From positions 62,001-126,000 of the forward strand of contig CAJNDS010002119.1 of assembly GCA_905221605.1 (NCBI GenBank): a DNA stretch of 64,000 bases. The letters are read 5' to 3'. Positions 30,201 to 42,800 of the stretch are shown in pieces. Both the position numbers and the translations under genes were made by a program. Every line of letters starts with the position of its first letter. Position 1 is the stretch's first letter. Origin of the DNA: Symbiodinium natans. Lineage: Eukaryota; Sar; Dinophyceae; Suessiales; Symbiodiniaceae. A model generated the notes under the pieces. That model did no database searches and was not told the DNA's origin. It worked only from the letters and a program-made list of their open reading frames with translations.

Positions 30201-33200
30201 TCATCCGGGGTTCTCGTATCTTGGATTCAAGACGCGGCTTTTAGGGAATTCGGAATGCCCTATAAGAGGGTCTCCTCGACAATGCAGGGGAACACGGATC
30301 CATCCACATGAAGCCCTGAATTCCAAGTGAAGATGCCGCTCCTGGGCCCAACCGTGGTCCACAGATCGCCAGGACACCGCCATGACGGAACTTGCACGAA
30401 GCGCCTACTCTTGGGTTTCTTAGAAAGCAGCTTGCGGGGGCACCTTGGCAGGTCCCTGACATCATGTACGTACAAGGTGTATGAACACACTGCCCAAGAA
30501 CCATCATGAACTAGCAGTAACTAGCGCTCATCGGTCCCCTATCTCCCCCAAAGCCCACGAAACTGAAAGAGGGGGCTTGAGCCAAAGCCCGACAGGCTTT
30601 TTGGAAGCCGAAAGCTCGAGCCTTGCGAATGGGATTCATGGGGCTGGGGAGGTCAGGATGTCAGGGCCATGACAGGAGAGCAAACACCAGAAAGCATTCG
30701 GGATTAGCTTCGATGCGCAGCGTGCAGGGGGGCAGCTTGCCTGGGTTCTGGGAGCACAGCAAGTTTGCAGCAAGGCACGATATCCTTTCAGGCCCTGCAG
30801 CGAGCGCCTCGCCCTTTGAATGAAGAAAGGCCCTAGCCCGTCCAAACGATGCCGGGCGAGCGATTCGGCCGTCGCGCGTGGAAGACACTGACACTGTCGA
30901 GGGCGAGGACGCTGCCACAACTGGCGACGGGGCTCATGGAGTTGGTTCATCCACCCCAGAAACAATGCAAAACTAAAGCTCCGGACTCTGCAAGTCCACC
31001 CCAAACTTATAAACATGAAGTTCTGGTCCACGGACTTGAGGGAAACCCATCCCACTTGCAAGTTTTCTCAACCTGGAGTTATTCAAGCTCTTCAAAAGGG
31101 ATTTGTGCAGCACCCTTGTGCCTGGCGTGAGCGACTCGGCCGTCCCGAACCTCATGTCCATGCAGCAAGGTTTGGAGATGTGCAGCCCTGGCCCCAAATG
31201 TCGTCTGCAATCTGCAATCCAAGCTGCGCTACAAGGTCAACGAGAGTGCAGCACAAGCCCTACTCAACGCACTGCAAGATCAGCTGACGAAAGACATCCC
31301 CAAAACCAAAACGAACCTCCAAAGACCAAGCTCAGGCGGCCATAGGGGGGGTTCACAGGCCCTAAACCCAGAGGTCTGCAGCTTGGCAGCTGCCCAGGTG
31401 CTGAGAGCTTGGGGCCCTCAAGCTTGGGCAGCAGGGGAGGCATCGCGCCCTGCATTTTTCTTGGGCGTTTAAGGGGCTTCGGGAAGGTTCTAGAGTACCT
31501 TAAACATCTACCAATACATGAGATACAGTATGCCCTTTTTGGAGGTTTGTTGCTCTGGGTAAGAGCTCAACGGCGCTTTACAGGCAGCAGCCTCGCTGGG
31601 ATTCGTGATCAGGCTTGGAGGGCTTTGTCAAGATGGCGCCCCATGAGCTGAGTTTCGGGTGCGCAGATTGTCTCACAGCCCCCCCCCCCCCCAAAGAAAA
31701 ACACAAAAAAGGAAAGGGAAATCTCCTGCATAAACCTCTAAAACCTCAAATCAAAAAAAACCTAAACACTAACCGACCAAAAACCTGGAGCACACGACGC
31801 CATGGGGGCCCCTAGTTTTCGAATCCCAACGCTGGTTTCTCACTACAGAAAGCAATGCTGAAAGAACAAGTCTTCATTTCATTGGTGCCACCATCATTCG
31901 TAGAACTTGGATTGTTCCTTTTGGAATTGAATTGGCCCACCACAACAAACACGGAACTTGGACGGGTGCTGGCCCACAAACAGCAAGCGTTAAAGTTGAA
32001 TGAGTATACTGGGTCATTGTACAGGAGAACATCCGGATGGCTATTGACCACAACAGAGCGCGTAGACATAGAATGGGTATTGAGCCATAACATGGAAATT
32101 CGGAAGCCACAGTGAATGAATTAACTACCATGTTCTTTTGGGGGGCAGTATCCCCGAATCGTTTTTGTTTGGCAGAACAGCAGCATGCCTAATAAAAGAG
32201 CAAAATGAAAAGGTTGCGCTTTGAGTAGGCGTAAGCTTATACTAGGAAACACTGCATGAAATTATCTACACAGGGAATATCTGAAAAAGCAGGTTCGAGT
32301 AAACAAGTATGAAATGTATACGGGAAGTAAATCCCATATACGTATTGAATCTCTGAAAACGCAGGCCCCGATGAAGTTGGCTTCTGCAACAACAACTTAA
32401 ACGGACCTAAACACCACTTGCCTCCCCACCCCCTTCCGAACCTCCCACTGCCAAAACGCAGGGGGTTTCGCCTCATGGGCCATTTAGCGCCTTCCAGGCG
32501 CGCCCGGCCCAAGGCCTGACACGAAGGACGCAGTCAGGGTTTATAGGATTTATGGTAGGGTGTACATGGACTTATGGCAGAGTTTATAGGGTTTTGACCT
32601 GCAGGGCTTATACCCGTAGGGGCAGATGATAGGACTTGCGGGGCTTGTTGCTGTTTGCGGGTTCAGCGGACGTACTGCAACATGGCCGCCCTCCGCGTGT
32701 GCCGTGTGCTAAAACCCACACGAGCTTGTAGCACAGAGGTACCATGATTCTGAGCGACAGGTTTATAGGGTGAGTTAAGTGGTTTAGAGCAAGGCTAAGT
32801 TGAATTAATGCCTCAAACGCTTTCCTGACGCTTTCTTCCTTTTTTTTTTTTTTTTGGGGGGGGGGGGGGGGGCGTTTTGTTACCGGGATGCGAGCCTTGG
32901 GTGCCTGGGCAACCTCAGAGGCCGCAAGGCTACGACTGAATTGGGGGACAGGTCTTCGAAGTGATGTAGGTCTCATGAAGTGTATTCGATGCAAGAACAA
33001 AGGAATGGCTACTCTAGTTACCCTTTCATTGGTTCTTGAAGCGAGAAGACAAGCATGAACTTTTAGCAGTATTTTGAGTGCTTAAACGGGTATGACGCAT
33101 GAGGATGGGGCATGTTGATCCATCGTCCGTCACAGGCCGGAAGCTTGCCAATGAAAGTCAGAACCCTGAGGACCCGTAGAAAAGCCCTTAAAGCCCCAAA

Positions 33201-36192
33201 ATTCTTAACGTCCAGTGTGAGCAGTCGGCGTTAACTTCGGACGACGGTCATGTTTCTCCGCGTCGCTGTCGACTCATCCCATACCGCAGGATACCGCAGT
33301 TGCAGGCCTCCTCAACAATGAGATGCCGTCTGCATGAGTTTAGCGCACGCTTGGATCTGCATAATTCGAGGTACTGCTGTCCACGAGAGCCCTGAGGGGA
33401 AAGGATCCTTGACTGCGGTCAAAGCAGATGCTGAGAGAAGGCCGAACTTCTCATCTTCGCTAACTAGCACACTGCAGCTTGAACAAGCTATCGATATGCT
33501 GCACAGGAGGCTAGCCCGAGGTCACACGAAAACGCTCAACGGTATATGCGATCAAAAACATGCTGCTGCTCCCTTCTGCTGCTAACTTCCGCTCGTGTTG
33601 GCGCTGTCTAGGGTCTAGATTTGTTCACCTAGTGGTACAGTATGCAACTGCAGGCAGTCCAAAAGCTGCTCACTTCTCTTCCTTGAGCTCTTCCTGGCAG
33701 AAATGCAGTTTATGTAGGCTGGTGGCAGGAGCCAGATATCTGATCGGGGCTTGCGGCATACAGTTTGTCTCAACAGTGGAGAGCTTGGGGTTGAGGGGCT
33801 GGAACGGACGCAGTTCAGGGACGCTAGTGGTACAAGGGTGTTTTTGCTTAGGGTGTTAAATGCCTGGGCCAGGGGCCTCAGGGGATTCCGTAAATCTAAA
33901 TCTGAGATGACCCTAAACCTTATACTGAACTTCTGAACCCTAGCCCAAACCCCAACAGGACCTTGGACTTCAGACGACCTCTCAATACGTCCTAAAGAGG
34001 GCGGAGATGACAAAAGAATGAATCTACTACCATACGGCCCCGTCAACTCAAGACTCCCAATGGCATTGGCATTTGGGGCAAATGGCCTGGGATTCTCCAC
34101 AAGACTTTTTAGGTGCCAGACGGCGCTTCTCAAAATGAGAAACTCCACGAAGGCATCGACAGCCTTCTAAGCAACCCCTTTGAATCTCCAACAATTTGAA
34201 AAGCCCCGGGCCAACAAGCCAGCAAAGGCCTTGCTGTCAGAATCAAAGCAAAACCCACAAGACGGAAGCCACGAAAATATGCGAGTCATGGCAAGGTACC
34301 TTCTTCTGCCGCTTGACCACGCTGGGGAGGAGCATGCCATTCTGCATCCTTGAGTCCAGTCTCACTAACTACGCATGCGGTAGCTCGTGGTTCGACAGAT
34401 TCTGCCTCATCGGCCATAGAAAGGGGTTCCTGTAAAACGCTGCTTGGTGCACTTTCCTTTAATCTGAGAGACTTCGCCTGGCAATGTCTTCAGACTGCCG
34501 GGACCTATCCCTAATGATGCAGCTGCTTCCTCTCATTCCCCTACGCACATGACATGTCCCCCCCATAATTCAAGCTTGACCTTGGCATGTCTCAGACCCA
34601 ACACGATTCAAGCAGAACGGGGCATATGCCATATGTATTTCCTCGCGACCTCATATGTTGGTCCGTTTGGGGATATGGCTCGGCTAATTTCTGAGCTTTG
34701 AGCCTCTAGAGGAGAGGACACTTGCGCAAAGGTCAAGTCCAAACCATGAAGCCCTTCCCTCCCTCTTTCCACCGATACAGCTGAGCATCAACTCCAGCGC
34801 AAGCATGCGCCATAGACGCTCGACTAAAGGCTCGGCATACTCGTCCAAAAACCTGCGCGGCAGCTGTTCTGGCATATTCTGTCTTAGTCCTAGTTCCATG
34901 ATGTTCCAGGCGTTGCACACACACACACACACACTTCCTGGAATACCCTAGAACCGCCTGTCTCGTGTTTCCAGCATTTACGATCACAGGCTATTTTGAG
35001 GAGTCGCAGCAGAAGCTCGCGCAGGACAAGAGCAGCGTGTGACACCGGGATTCCTTAAGCAACAAAGATTCACAAACAGAGGTATGAGTGGCTCCAAGCA
35101 AAGGCATAGGGAACGGAAAAAACAGAAACAAAGTCCTAAACTCCGCAACTCTTGCATTGAGCTCTTCCACGTGTCATGCAGCCTTCTAGCTCGTAACCTT
35201 GTAGAGCCATCCAAAGAAGACTTGTGCGCCCTCTTTAATGTGCCACCCGCCTGAACAGTCGAAACTGATTTTGTCCCTTCTGAAACGGTCCACGGGGTTT
35301 TACATGATTTTGTCCCTCTTTAAAAGGCCCGCTATGTTTTTGAAAGGGATGAGGCTATAAAAGGGACCGCGGACCGCGAGGCCCTACAATTGATTTCAAG
35401 GCGCGCCGCACGAAACTTTCTTACGACACCCGCGATCCTGAATAGCCCGACAGGTTTGACTGAAGAGGGTGCAACATAAATACAGAGCACCCAAAACGGC
35501 AGACTCGATAACCCTCAACGACTCGATAACCCTCAACCCCCGATTCATCAAACCTTTCTCCCCCTGAACCCAAAAACCCCCTGAGCCACCTCTCCAACTC
35601 GGCTATCAGCGGGTCCGGCTGCACCGCGCCATTTACCTTTGGCTCCAGGCCAAGACTTTCAACTTTCGAAGCATCCTTTGATGTTGCGGGTTTGCGATCG
35701 GTCCCTGTTTAACAAAATGCAAGCATTGCTTAAACGTGGTCCAGTGCCAATATCGCATCGTCAACCTTGCTAAACGCGTTTTGAACTCGCACGGTATGTC
35801 CACGGCCTGCTCCTGCTGCGAAGTGCAGTTGTCCCGACTTGCAGCGGGCAGTTGCCATGTTAGGCCTTAGCCTCTGGGAGAATTACACAAAAAGAAGCCC
35901 TAACATGGCACCTTTAAACACAAAGCCCCACACCATGGCCTTGGGCCAAGTGGTTGGAAGACAGGCCCCAGCCTCTTCGGAATCTTGCTCCTCAGGATCA
36001 GAACTTATGGCAAGCGAACTGGCATGGGTCTTTCGGTATTGCTGGCTGGGGCCTTTAGGGCTTACGATCGCAGGTAGAGTTACCGTGCGAAGTGGGCAGC
36101 TCACGACCTCCAGCTTGGCCAGTGGCCTGGCTGCATCCTCCGAGATTAACAAACATTTCTAATTCCTGCAGACTTTGCCTAAACCGCTAGAG
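27291..36192. other. Non-coding stretch, no confident gene
   Basis: Nearly 9 kb without a supported gene. It contains poly-G (28791-28803), poly-C (31679-31692), a T16-G17 run (32840-32872), TTTATAGGG-like degenerate repeats (32538-32620), a short (CA)n run (34917-34934) and an 18-nt duplication of ACTCGATAACCCTCAAC at 35503-35540. The plus-strand stretch 28880-28975 (KEAEAEYSLTFRELAARKEK) and the minus-strand stretch 29290-29145, which ends in AG|GTGAGT, look weakly exon-like. Confidence 0.4.
32840..32872. repeat. Poly-T (16) followed by poly-G (17)
   Basis: Two adjoining homopolymers with no base between them. On the minus strand this reads C17 A16. It is the only long A/T homopolymer in the window. 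It could be a processed RNA tail fused to a poly-C tract. Confidence 0.95.
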
Positions 36193-39100
36193 CTACAACC
36201 ACGCGGATTTGGACGGAGCAGTATCTGCAATTATTCTGCTCTGGTCTTCGGCATCTGCCGGCGCCATCTCCTGTTGCGCCTGCTCGGAGGACGCGCTCAT
36301 CGAAGGCAAGTCTTTCAACCTGCTGGCGGAAATCTTGGACGACGTGGACATCAGCTGTGATCGCTGTGTCAGCAGCAAGGACGCCTCCCCCACCTCGGAG
36401 CCTACAGCCGTCATGATCTGTGCCGTCATCCGCAAGTCGTAGATGGAAAGGTTCTCCAGGAGTTTTCTGAGGTTGTTCTCACCCAATTCCTGGATCCGTT
36501 GCGACAGAAGGGAGAGCTTCTCGCTGAGAACTTGCGGCTGAGGAATGGGTCCGAGAGCCAGCAGCACGCTTTCTTGAGATCCGCCCATGACATTCAACCG
36601 GATCAGCGCGGACAGTGTTATGCCGAGCATAAGGAAGACCATGCCATTCAGGAAGAAGATGATGCCAATCACGACATTTGTAAGCTGCCGCATCGTGTCT
36701 TGGCTCAGGTCGGGTGCGAATGCTCCGAGAATGGCCATCATCAGAATGAGGCTGAAACTAATGGTCGCGTCAAAGGCATTCAGGGCTGGCAACTTCCAGG
36801 GCCACGTCATGAGCTGCACAACCATGTAAGTCATCATGACGGTCACAATGATCAACATCTGCACATAGGGGTTGTCACCCGCGGCCACAATGGCAAGTGA
36901 AAGCAGCAAACCTCGAGGCATCATGAAAGTGCCATACCACCAGCTGTCACTACGGAAGCGGAAGAGCAGAAAGCGAGTTGCTGCAAGGAACCATGCATCG
37001 CCGCTCGAGGCCCTTTTCGGTGCGATGACTGTGGCGAAAATGGCTAGGGCATAGAAGCTGATCATGCCGAAGAGCACAAGCATACCGGCGATAAACATGG
37101 GTGTGTGCTCAGCGCTCTCGAAGCAGAAAATGCCGTTGTGCTCTAGCATCCCGCTCTTGCCATTGGGATGTGAGTAGCACATCACTGGCGACAGCGCTAT
37201 CTTACTGTAGATGGTGAAGGAGACCTGCATGAATTGACCCAGGGTGCTGACCAGCTTTGCATTGTCGAACCGCCACCGTGCCGGCAAGAGTCTGCTGAGG
37301 AAGCTGCAGATGATGAGCCACACCAAAGCACAAGGCAGCATGATGGCAGTCAGATGGTAGCCGGCCACTGGTGAGCTTGACACACAGTCGAAGCCCACTG
37401 CCTGCAAGTCCAAGGTGAAGATGCTCAGCAAGTCAAACATCCACTGCAGCTGTGACGGCCATGTGAATGATATGTAACCCACTATGCCAACATTCTGAAG
37501 CATGCTGATGGTCATTGCAAGTGCGCATGAAGTGGCCAACATCGTCGTGGCTTTCGCGGACTGCCTCATGTTCATCATGTAGTAGAGCGCCGGAACGGCA
37601 ATGACGCCGACTGTAGCTCCGGCCAACCAGCCAGCAAGGCCGAGGGACGTACATTCTGCACAAGCGTTTGTATCCCAGGCCTGGCCAGCTGGGCACTGGG
37701 TGCAAGGCACTCCGACGCGTCCTCCGTAGCATGTTCCGGGCAAGCCACCCGGACAGAATTCCACTGGAAGGCATTTGTACACATCGAAGGGAGCACTTGA
37801 AGATGTGAAGTAGCCGGACTGCACCACCGCAGTACGACCTCCGTTGCAGGTCAAGCCTTCGAGGCATTGCAGGCACTGGCCAGACTCGTAGCGCGTGTTC
37901 CCAGAGCAAACGATGCATTCACCCTGGAACAACTCACCCTGGCATTGGCATGCCTCGATGTCAACGGCGCCTGAAAAAGTGGTCGTCCGCCCCGGTGGAC
38001 ATTCCTCACACTCTGCAAGTCCCTTCTGAGCTGCATAACGACCAATCGGACATTTGGTGCAGGACGTTGACTCCGTCTCGTTCGCAGAAAAGCCCTGGCT
38101 GCACAGCTCACACCCATCTGCTCCAAGCACGTTGTTGAAGGTCCCCGTGGCGCAAGGATGGCAAGCTCCGAGGCCAGAGACGTTGGCAAATGTGCCGACA
38201 TTGCATGGCTCGCACTCCAGCTTCCCAGCTGCAGCAGACCTCCCCTTCTCGCAAGCCACGCAGCCAAGCTGCACAGAGAAGACAGTGCCTGCGGGACACT
38301 GAGCAATGCGGTCTGATGGCACCCAGGCAGCTTCCAAAGCACAAGTGCCGTTGCTACAAGGGACCGACTTGCTGTCATAGGGACTCCACACCAAATCAGC
38401 AAGCCACAAAATCCCCGCTGTGGTTCGTTGCGCCAGTTCCGTGAACTCATTGCCAGGTCCGCCAGTGATCTGCCGGAGGAGTTGTACCCCATCGCGATCA
38501 CCAAAGGAGGGAGGGACGGTCGTCGGCTCAATGCTGTTGAACTGCCGGACCCGCCCCGTCAAGCCCACATAGTCTTTCCCGAGGGACAACTCATACAAAG
38601 CTGCCCGGGAAGCTATCGTTCCTAGCTCCGACAGTGAATGGTTTTGCTCAACCAGGTAGGTGTGTAGGAGGGAGGCCAAGTGCCAAAGGCCATCGTAAAA
38701 GTACCCGGTCCACAAGTAATCGCAAGCTCCTAGTCCATTGGCAAATGCCTGGCACTGGGTGTTGTAGAAGTTCCAAATGTCACTCAACCTAGTGCCTGAA
38801 AGCCCATGAAGTTCGCTGGTGCTTTGGATCGGCGATCGGCCGCTGACCATAAGACCTCCAGAAACCCTAGCCAGCTGATCAGCTGTGCAGGGGCACTCCG
38901 GCGTGCCAGCCATGATGGCTGTGATGTTGTTGACCCAGTTGCCAAATACCGCGATGAACCAGACATAGTGGGGAGGCAGCATGTCGCGCAAATAGAACTG
39001 ACACAGGACCCACATGCCGATGTACTCCGGGAGGACCATCATGTTGATTCGCGAGTCACGCGCTTTCACCTCATCCGCTGCGCTTTGAGCGTCCGCAAGG

Positions 39101-39840
39101 CTGTTGACACGTCGGTCCAGCAGAACCGTCCAGTTGTAGGTACCCGCATCCAGGTCCCGCTGAACGAGCTCCAGAAAGAATTCCTTTGCACCGATTGTGT
39201 AGATAGGCCCATCCATGACGCCGACACGTTTCCAAGAGAACATCTTGAAGACCTCATAGATGGCAGTGACCTTAAAGCGGTCAGAGGGAGCCATCCGCGC
39301 GAAATAGGGGTATCGTTGCCGGTCGCTGAGGCTTGGTGAATCACATCCGGGTGAGATCTGGAGCACCTTGAAGAGGCGCGCAGCATCGCTTACCGCGGCA
39401 CAGGCCTGGCTGCAGGAGTCGCCCAAAATCGCGTGCTTGCGCGGTCCCCGGGTGAGGGCCTCGATGGTGGCCTCCGTTGCTATGGCCTCATCGCAGCCGG
39501 AGTCGGTCAAGTGCAGGTTGATCCGGTAACCTGGGAGGTAGTTGCTGTCCTCAATTTCCTGTGCAGCAAGGGCAAGGAGAGGCTCGGCCATGGTAAGCAA
39601 GTCTCCGATGACGCCTGTGTAGGGGTTAATGACCGCGATGTTGATGTCTTGTGCCCCTGCCCTGCCAGCACTTCGGTTCACGTCCACCGTGCATTGGCCA
39701 CCGTTGTAGTATCGGCACGGCCACGGCGTATTGCCCGTAGCAGTACACGTCTCCGGACAGATGGCGGAAGCAGGGGGTGCCAGATGAAAGAAGGCCAAAG
39801 AGAGGCCAAGCCATGGCAACGTCATGGACAGCACGGGCAT
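36193..39840 (-). CDS. Receptor-like membrane protein: ligand-binding (PBP type I) domain, Cys-rich repeats, polytopic membrane domain
   Basis: Intact single-exon ORF. I chose the ATG at 39840 (1215 aa) because it starts a clean signal peptide (MPVLSMTLPWLGLSLAFF...ASA, residues 1-26); the frame is open to 40080, but that part only translates an AT microsatellite. Residues about 65-490 resemble the receptor-family ligand-binding region (periplasmic-binding type I) of class C GPCRs and natriuretic-peptide receptors: INIAVINPYTG, ILGDSCSQACAAVSDAARLFKVLQISPGCDSPSLSDRQRYPYFARMAPSD, and WKRVGVMDGP. Residues about 490-735 are a run of GCC2/GCC3 (ephrin-receptor-like) Cys repeats (CEPCNVGTFANVSGLGACHPCATGTF). 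Residues about 735-1080 hold eight or nine membrane spans. The tail of 130 residues is cytosolic. It probably senses an extracellular ligand; the membrane part is not a classical 7TM GPCR that I can identify. The absence of introns over 3.6 kb is compatible with retroposition. Confidence 0.85.
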   Translation of the reverse strand: MPVLSMTLPWLGLSLAFFHLAPPASAICPETCTATGNTPWPCRYYNGGQCTVDVNRSAGRAGAQDINIAVINPYTGVIGDLLTMAEPLLALAAQEIEDSNYLPGYRINLHLTDSGCDEAIATEATIEALTRGPRKHAILGDSCSQACAAVSDAARLFKVLQISPGCDSPSLSDRQRYPYFARMAPSDRFKVTAIYEVFKMFSWKRVGVMDGPIYTIGAKEFFLELVQRDLDAGTYNWTVLLDRRVNSLADAQSAADEVKARDSRINMMVLPEYIGMWVLCQFYLRDMLPPHYVWFIAVFGNWVNNITAIMAGTPECPCTADQLARVSGGLMVSGRSPIQSTSELHGLSGTRLSDIWNFYNTQCQAFANGLGACDYLWTGYFYDGLWHLASLLHTYLVEQNHSLSELGTIASRAALYELSLGKDYVGLTGRVRQFNSIEPTTVPPSFGDRDGVQLLRQITGGPGNEFTELAQRTTAGILWLADLVWSPYDSKSVPCSNGTCALEAAWVPSDRIAQCPAGTVFSVQLGCVACEKGRSAAAGKLECEPCNVGTFANVSGLGACHPCATGTFNNVLGADGCELCSQGFSANETESTSCTKCPIGRYAAQKGLAECEECPPGRTTTFSGAVDIEACQCQGELFQGECIVCSGNTRYESGQCLQCLEGLTCNGGRTAVVQSGYFTSSSAPFDVYKCLPVEFCPGGLPGTCYGGRVGVPCTQCPAGQAWDTNACAECTSLGLAGWLAGATVGVIAVPALYYMMNMRQSAKATTMLATSCALAMTISMLQNVGIVGYISFTWPSQLQWMFDLLSIFTLDLQAVGFDCVSSSPVAGYHLTAIMLPCALVWLIICSFLSRLLPARWRFDNAKLVSTLGQFMQVSFTIYSKIALSPVMCYSHPNGKSGMLEHNGIFCFESAEHTPMFIAGMLVLFGMISFYALAIFATVIAPKRASSGDAWFLAATRFLLFRFRSDSWWYGTFMMPRGLLLSLAIVAAGDNPYVQMLIIVTVMMTYMVVQLMTWPWKLPALNAFDATISFSLILMMAILGAFAPDLSQDTMRQLTNVVIGIIFFLNGMVFLMLGITLSALIRLNVMGGSQESVLLALGPIPQPQVLSEKLSLLSQRIQELGENNLRKLLENLSIYDLRMTAQIMTAVGSEVGEASLLLTQRSQLMSTSSKISASRLKDLPSMSASSEQAQQEMAPADAEDQSRIIADTAPSKSAWL

Positions 39841-42800
39841 CACAGACTTTGCGGGAGCTACAAAGAGTGCTAGAGTTTTAGAGGTAGGACTAAAACACAC
39901 AGAGATATACATATACATATACATATATATATATGTATATATGAGGTTTAGAGTTTCGAGCGGTGTGGGCGCAGAAGAGCAGGGCCCCTGTCCATCGGAT
40001 AGCAAGGGGTGTAGGACTACATATGGCTGCAGGGGTAGCTGCTGAGGCCCGAAGGCACAAAAGTCCTCCAAATCATCCAAGCGTATCCAAACTTATCTGC
40101 AGGAAAGTTCCTTGCCCCTCCTTGATTTAGAAAAGATAAACCCTGCCACCAAGTCCAAAAGACCCGTCGGATGATGAGCTCCACGAGGTCCGAGGTCTGG
40201 CCACCCATATAGAGATCCTTTGGTCGGGACACTTTGTTAGGCCACGTGCCTCCAACACTCCATGGGGACTCAAGGGCTGAAAAATTGGGTTTGGGGGATA
40301 ACAAGCGTCTTTCTGGGCGCCGATGCCTACAAACGGCTCCCATGGGTTCCCCATCTTCGTGGGGATTGTGAAGGGCGCGCTCCTGCTGTTAACCCTGATG
40401 CCCTACACTCGATGGCAGGTGCAACAAGTCAGTGTGGGGCCAGCGATGGTCCGACATGAAGAACCTCCATGTCGATTGATGCTGCACTTCTAGATGAGCC
40501 CAAGTCTGACGCCCTGGAAGCTACTTATGGGGCTACTGCTGCGTCGAGCGTCGACTTTCCGCTCCAGCCAAGGCCGTAGCTTTCGTTCGAGTATCCGCTC
40601 GTTGCGAAGGTAGGTGGTGTCCAACTTCCTTGTTTGTAGCTCTTATTACTCAGGCTGAAGGATGTAAGGCGGTGCAGCATGGCAGATGGCTTAAGCGGCT
40701 TAAACAAGTCTGAACCCAAAACCTGAGACCTGAGCATCAGGAACGGGCCAGGCGTCACAAGTCTTTGGGCTCTACAAAGTTGGGCTCAAAGACTGACGGT
40801 TCCGGTTTCCTGGTCGTGGATATGAAATGGGCCTGATCAGATTAGGGTGCACGACTTTTCTAGGGTATTAGAGGTTTATAGCATTTGCAGCGTCTATGGG
40901 GGTTTGCAGGGGCCTGTCGGGTTGGGGGCCTTCATGGGGGTTTTGAGGGTACCTCGCCAAACCAGGGCTCATGGTGAAGAGCTCCTCCCGAGGCTCCTCT
41001 TGGACCTGGTGGCCGACTGCTTTCGTTCTCTGGCTGAGGGTTTAGGGTCTATAGGGGTTGCGGTGGACTCACCGTTCTCCGGGGTTCTTCAGGCGATTTT
41101 GGGGAGCCTGCGAACGGCGGCAACATTTGGGGAGTAGTGAGGAGATTTGGCAACTCCCAGGACCCAGTTCGCAGAAACAACTCCCAAACACCACACGGCC
41201 CTAAGGGAAGATGCATCCAGCCAAAAAAGAGACAGGCATGTGCTGAACGGACTTGCCAGACCCCGATGCCTTCTCTACCATCTGCATGAGCGCCCGGTTG
41301 TCCGCCAGCTGCGCTACATTGAGGGTGCGAACAAGGCCGTCGTCGGCCTCGCCCGCAGGTGGAGTGGGACTTCCCCTCAGACTTGCAAAACGCGAAGTCA
41401 ACGAAGCAGTGCGCCGCAAGTGCGCATCAGTACGGTGATTGTTTCGTGGATTTGCGTTCTTCTAGATATAATTGCAAGTAGTAACTGTTACCATTACCAA
41501 GCGACTTCTGCATGCTTCTGGCCTCCAGCTTCTCCAGCTTGAGCTCCTTCCTCTGCTTTTCTTGGACCTCACGGGGTGCCGAGATCATCTTTGGCAAACC
41601 GTACACACTGGCTGCACAGCAACCTACAGTTTACCTAAAGGGTGGGACGCGGTCGACTAGCCAGATGCGTGGCCTTGAAGGCATGTCACTCGCCTTTCCG
41701 ATCCTACAAGGCAACCGCAGAAGCCGCATGCGAATCCGAAGGGTCCCTCCACAACCTCCAACATCGACAACCACAAACGGAAAGCTGACTCTAAACATCC
41801 GAGAAAAGCGCACAACTGCCGAAGCTCCAAGAGCATCCTACCATGCAAGCACCGTGCCCAAAGAGAGGAAACACTGAGCAAGCACGGCCGGGGACTTTTT
41901 TGAAGGAGCCCACCTACACTGGCACCTCCTGTTTCATGGGATCCTTTACATGAGATGTACCATCGGGCCAGGAGTCCCTTCTTGGACTCGCACAAACAAG
42001 CGAACCTACCTTAGGAGGGTATAAACATCAAAAACGCGATGCATGGGTATGCCTCAATAAACTATGCAACCCCTATAAATCCCATAATAAAACCCCATAA
42101 ACTCCTACATGTTTATCTTCCTACTGTTTAAGAACCCAAAACAAACTCTCTACAAAGCCTTACGGCGGCCTCGAGCTCCTCCTTGGCTCGGTCTGCATCG
42201 TCCCTTTCCCGCTCCTCCTCGCGGAGCCTTTTCTCGGCGGCTTGGAGTCCTCAGCTTTTCTACGCGCAGCCTTTTGTACGTACTCCCCCCCCCACCCCCC
42301 CTCAGTTTCAGGAACAGAGAGAATGCAGACCTCAGACTGTAAGTCATACGACACAGAACCCGAAATGAGCTTAAGGTGCGTTTGATGCGTTTGCTGTTTG
42401 CTTGAATTCAGGGTTGTTGGGGGGGGTCTCTGGGTAAAACTGGGTGGCCCTTCAAGCTCAAAGGATGGCCACAGGGGTGGCCTCTCGTAGGCTCGGAAGT
42501 TAGACTTACAGCTATACTTACCATACTTCTGAAGGCTGTTCATGAGAAGTTCGTGGACCTTGCAAGTTGATTCGCCACGAGAATTCCTCCCCGAGTTTCT
42601 CCAGTTCAGCTGACGCAAATGAACCCTCGACTGGTTAGCACTACTTTCTCAATGCCTTCTGTTTTGGACCCGTGCTATGCCCTGAATCTCCACATGCCCA
42701 GACCCTGTGTCCCCAACCTCAAAAACCTCGGTCCCTCCTTCATAGCCGGCAAAATATTCGGTTGAAGTCTCATCTCCACCGAAACGCCCAAGGACGTCTT

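Noticed and set aside
30576-30586. Second possible spliced-leader match (CTTGAGCCAAA)
   Set aside because: Only 11 bases match and the leader-specific remainder (TGGCTACGG) is absent; chance or composition explains it.
40000-40080. Start of the receptor protein at 40080
   Set aside because: The added 80 residues include a Tyr/Ile/Met run encoded by a TA microsatellite, and no signal peptide; the ATG at 39840 gives a proper one.
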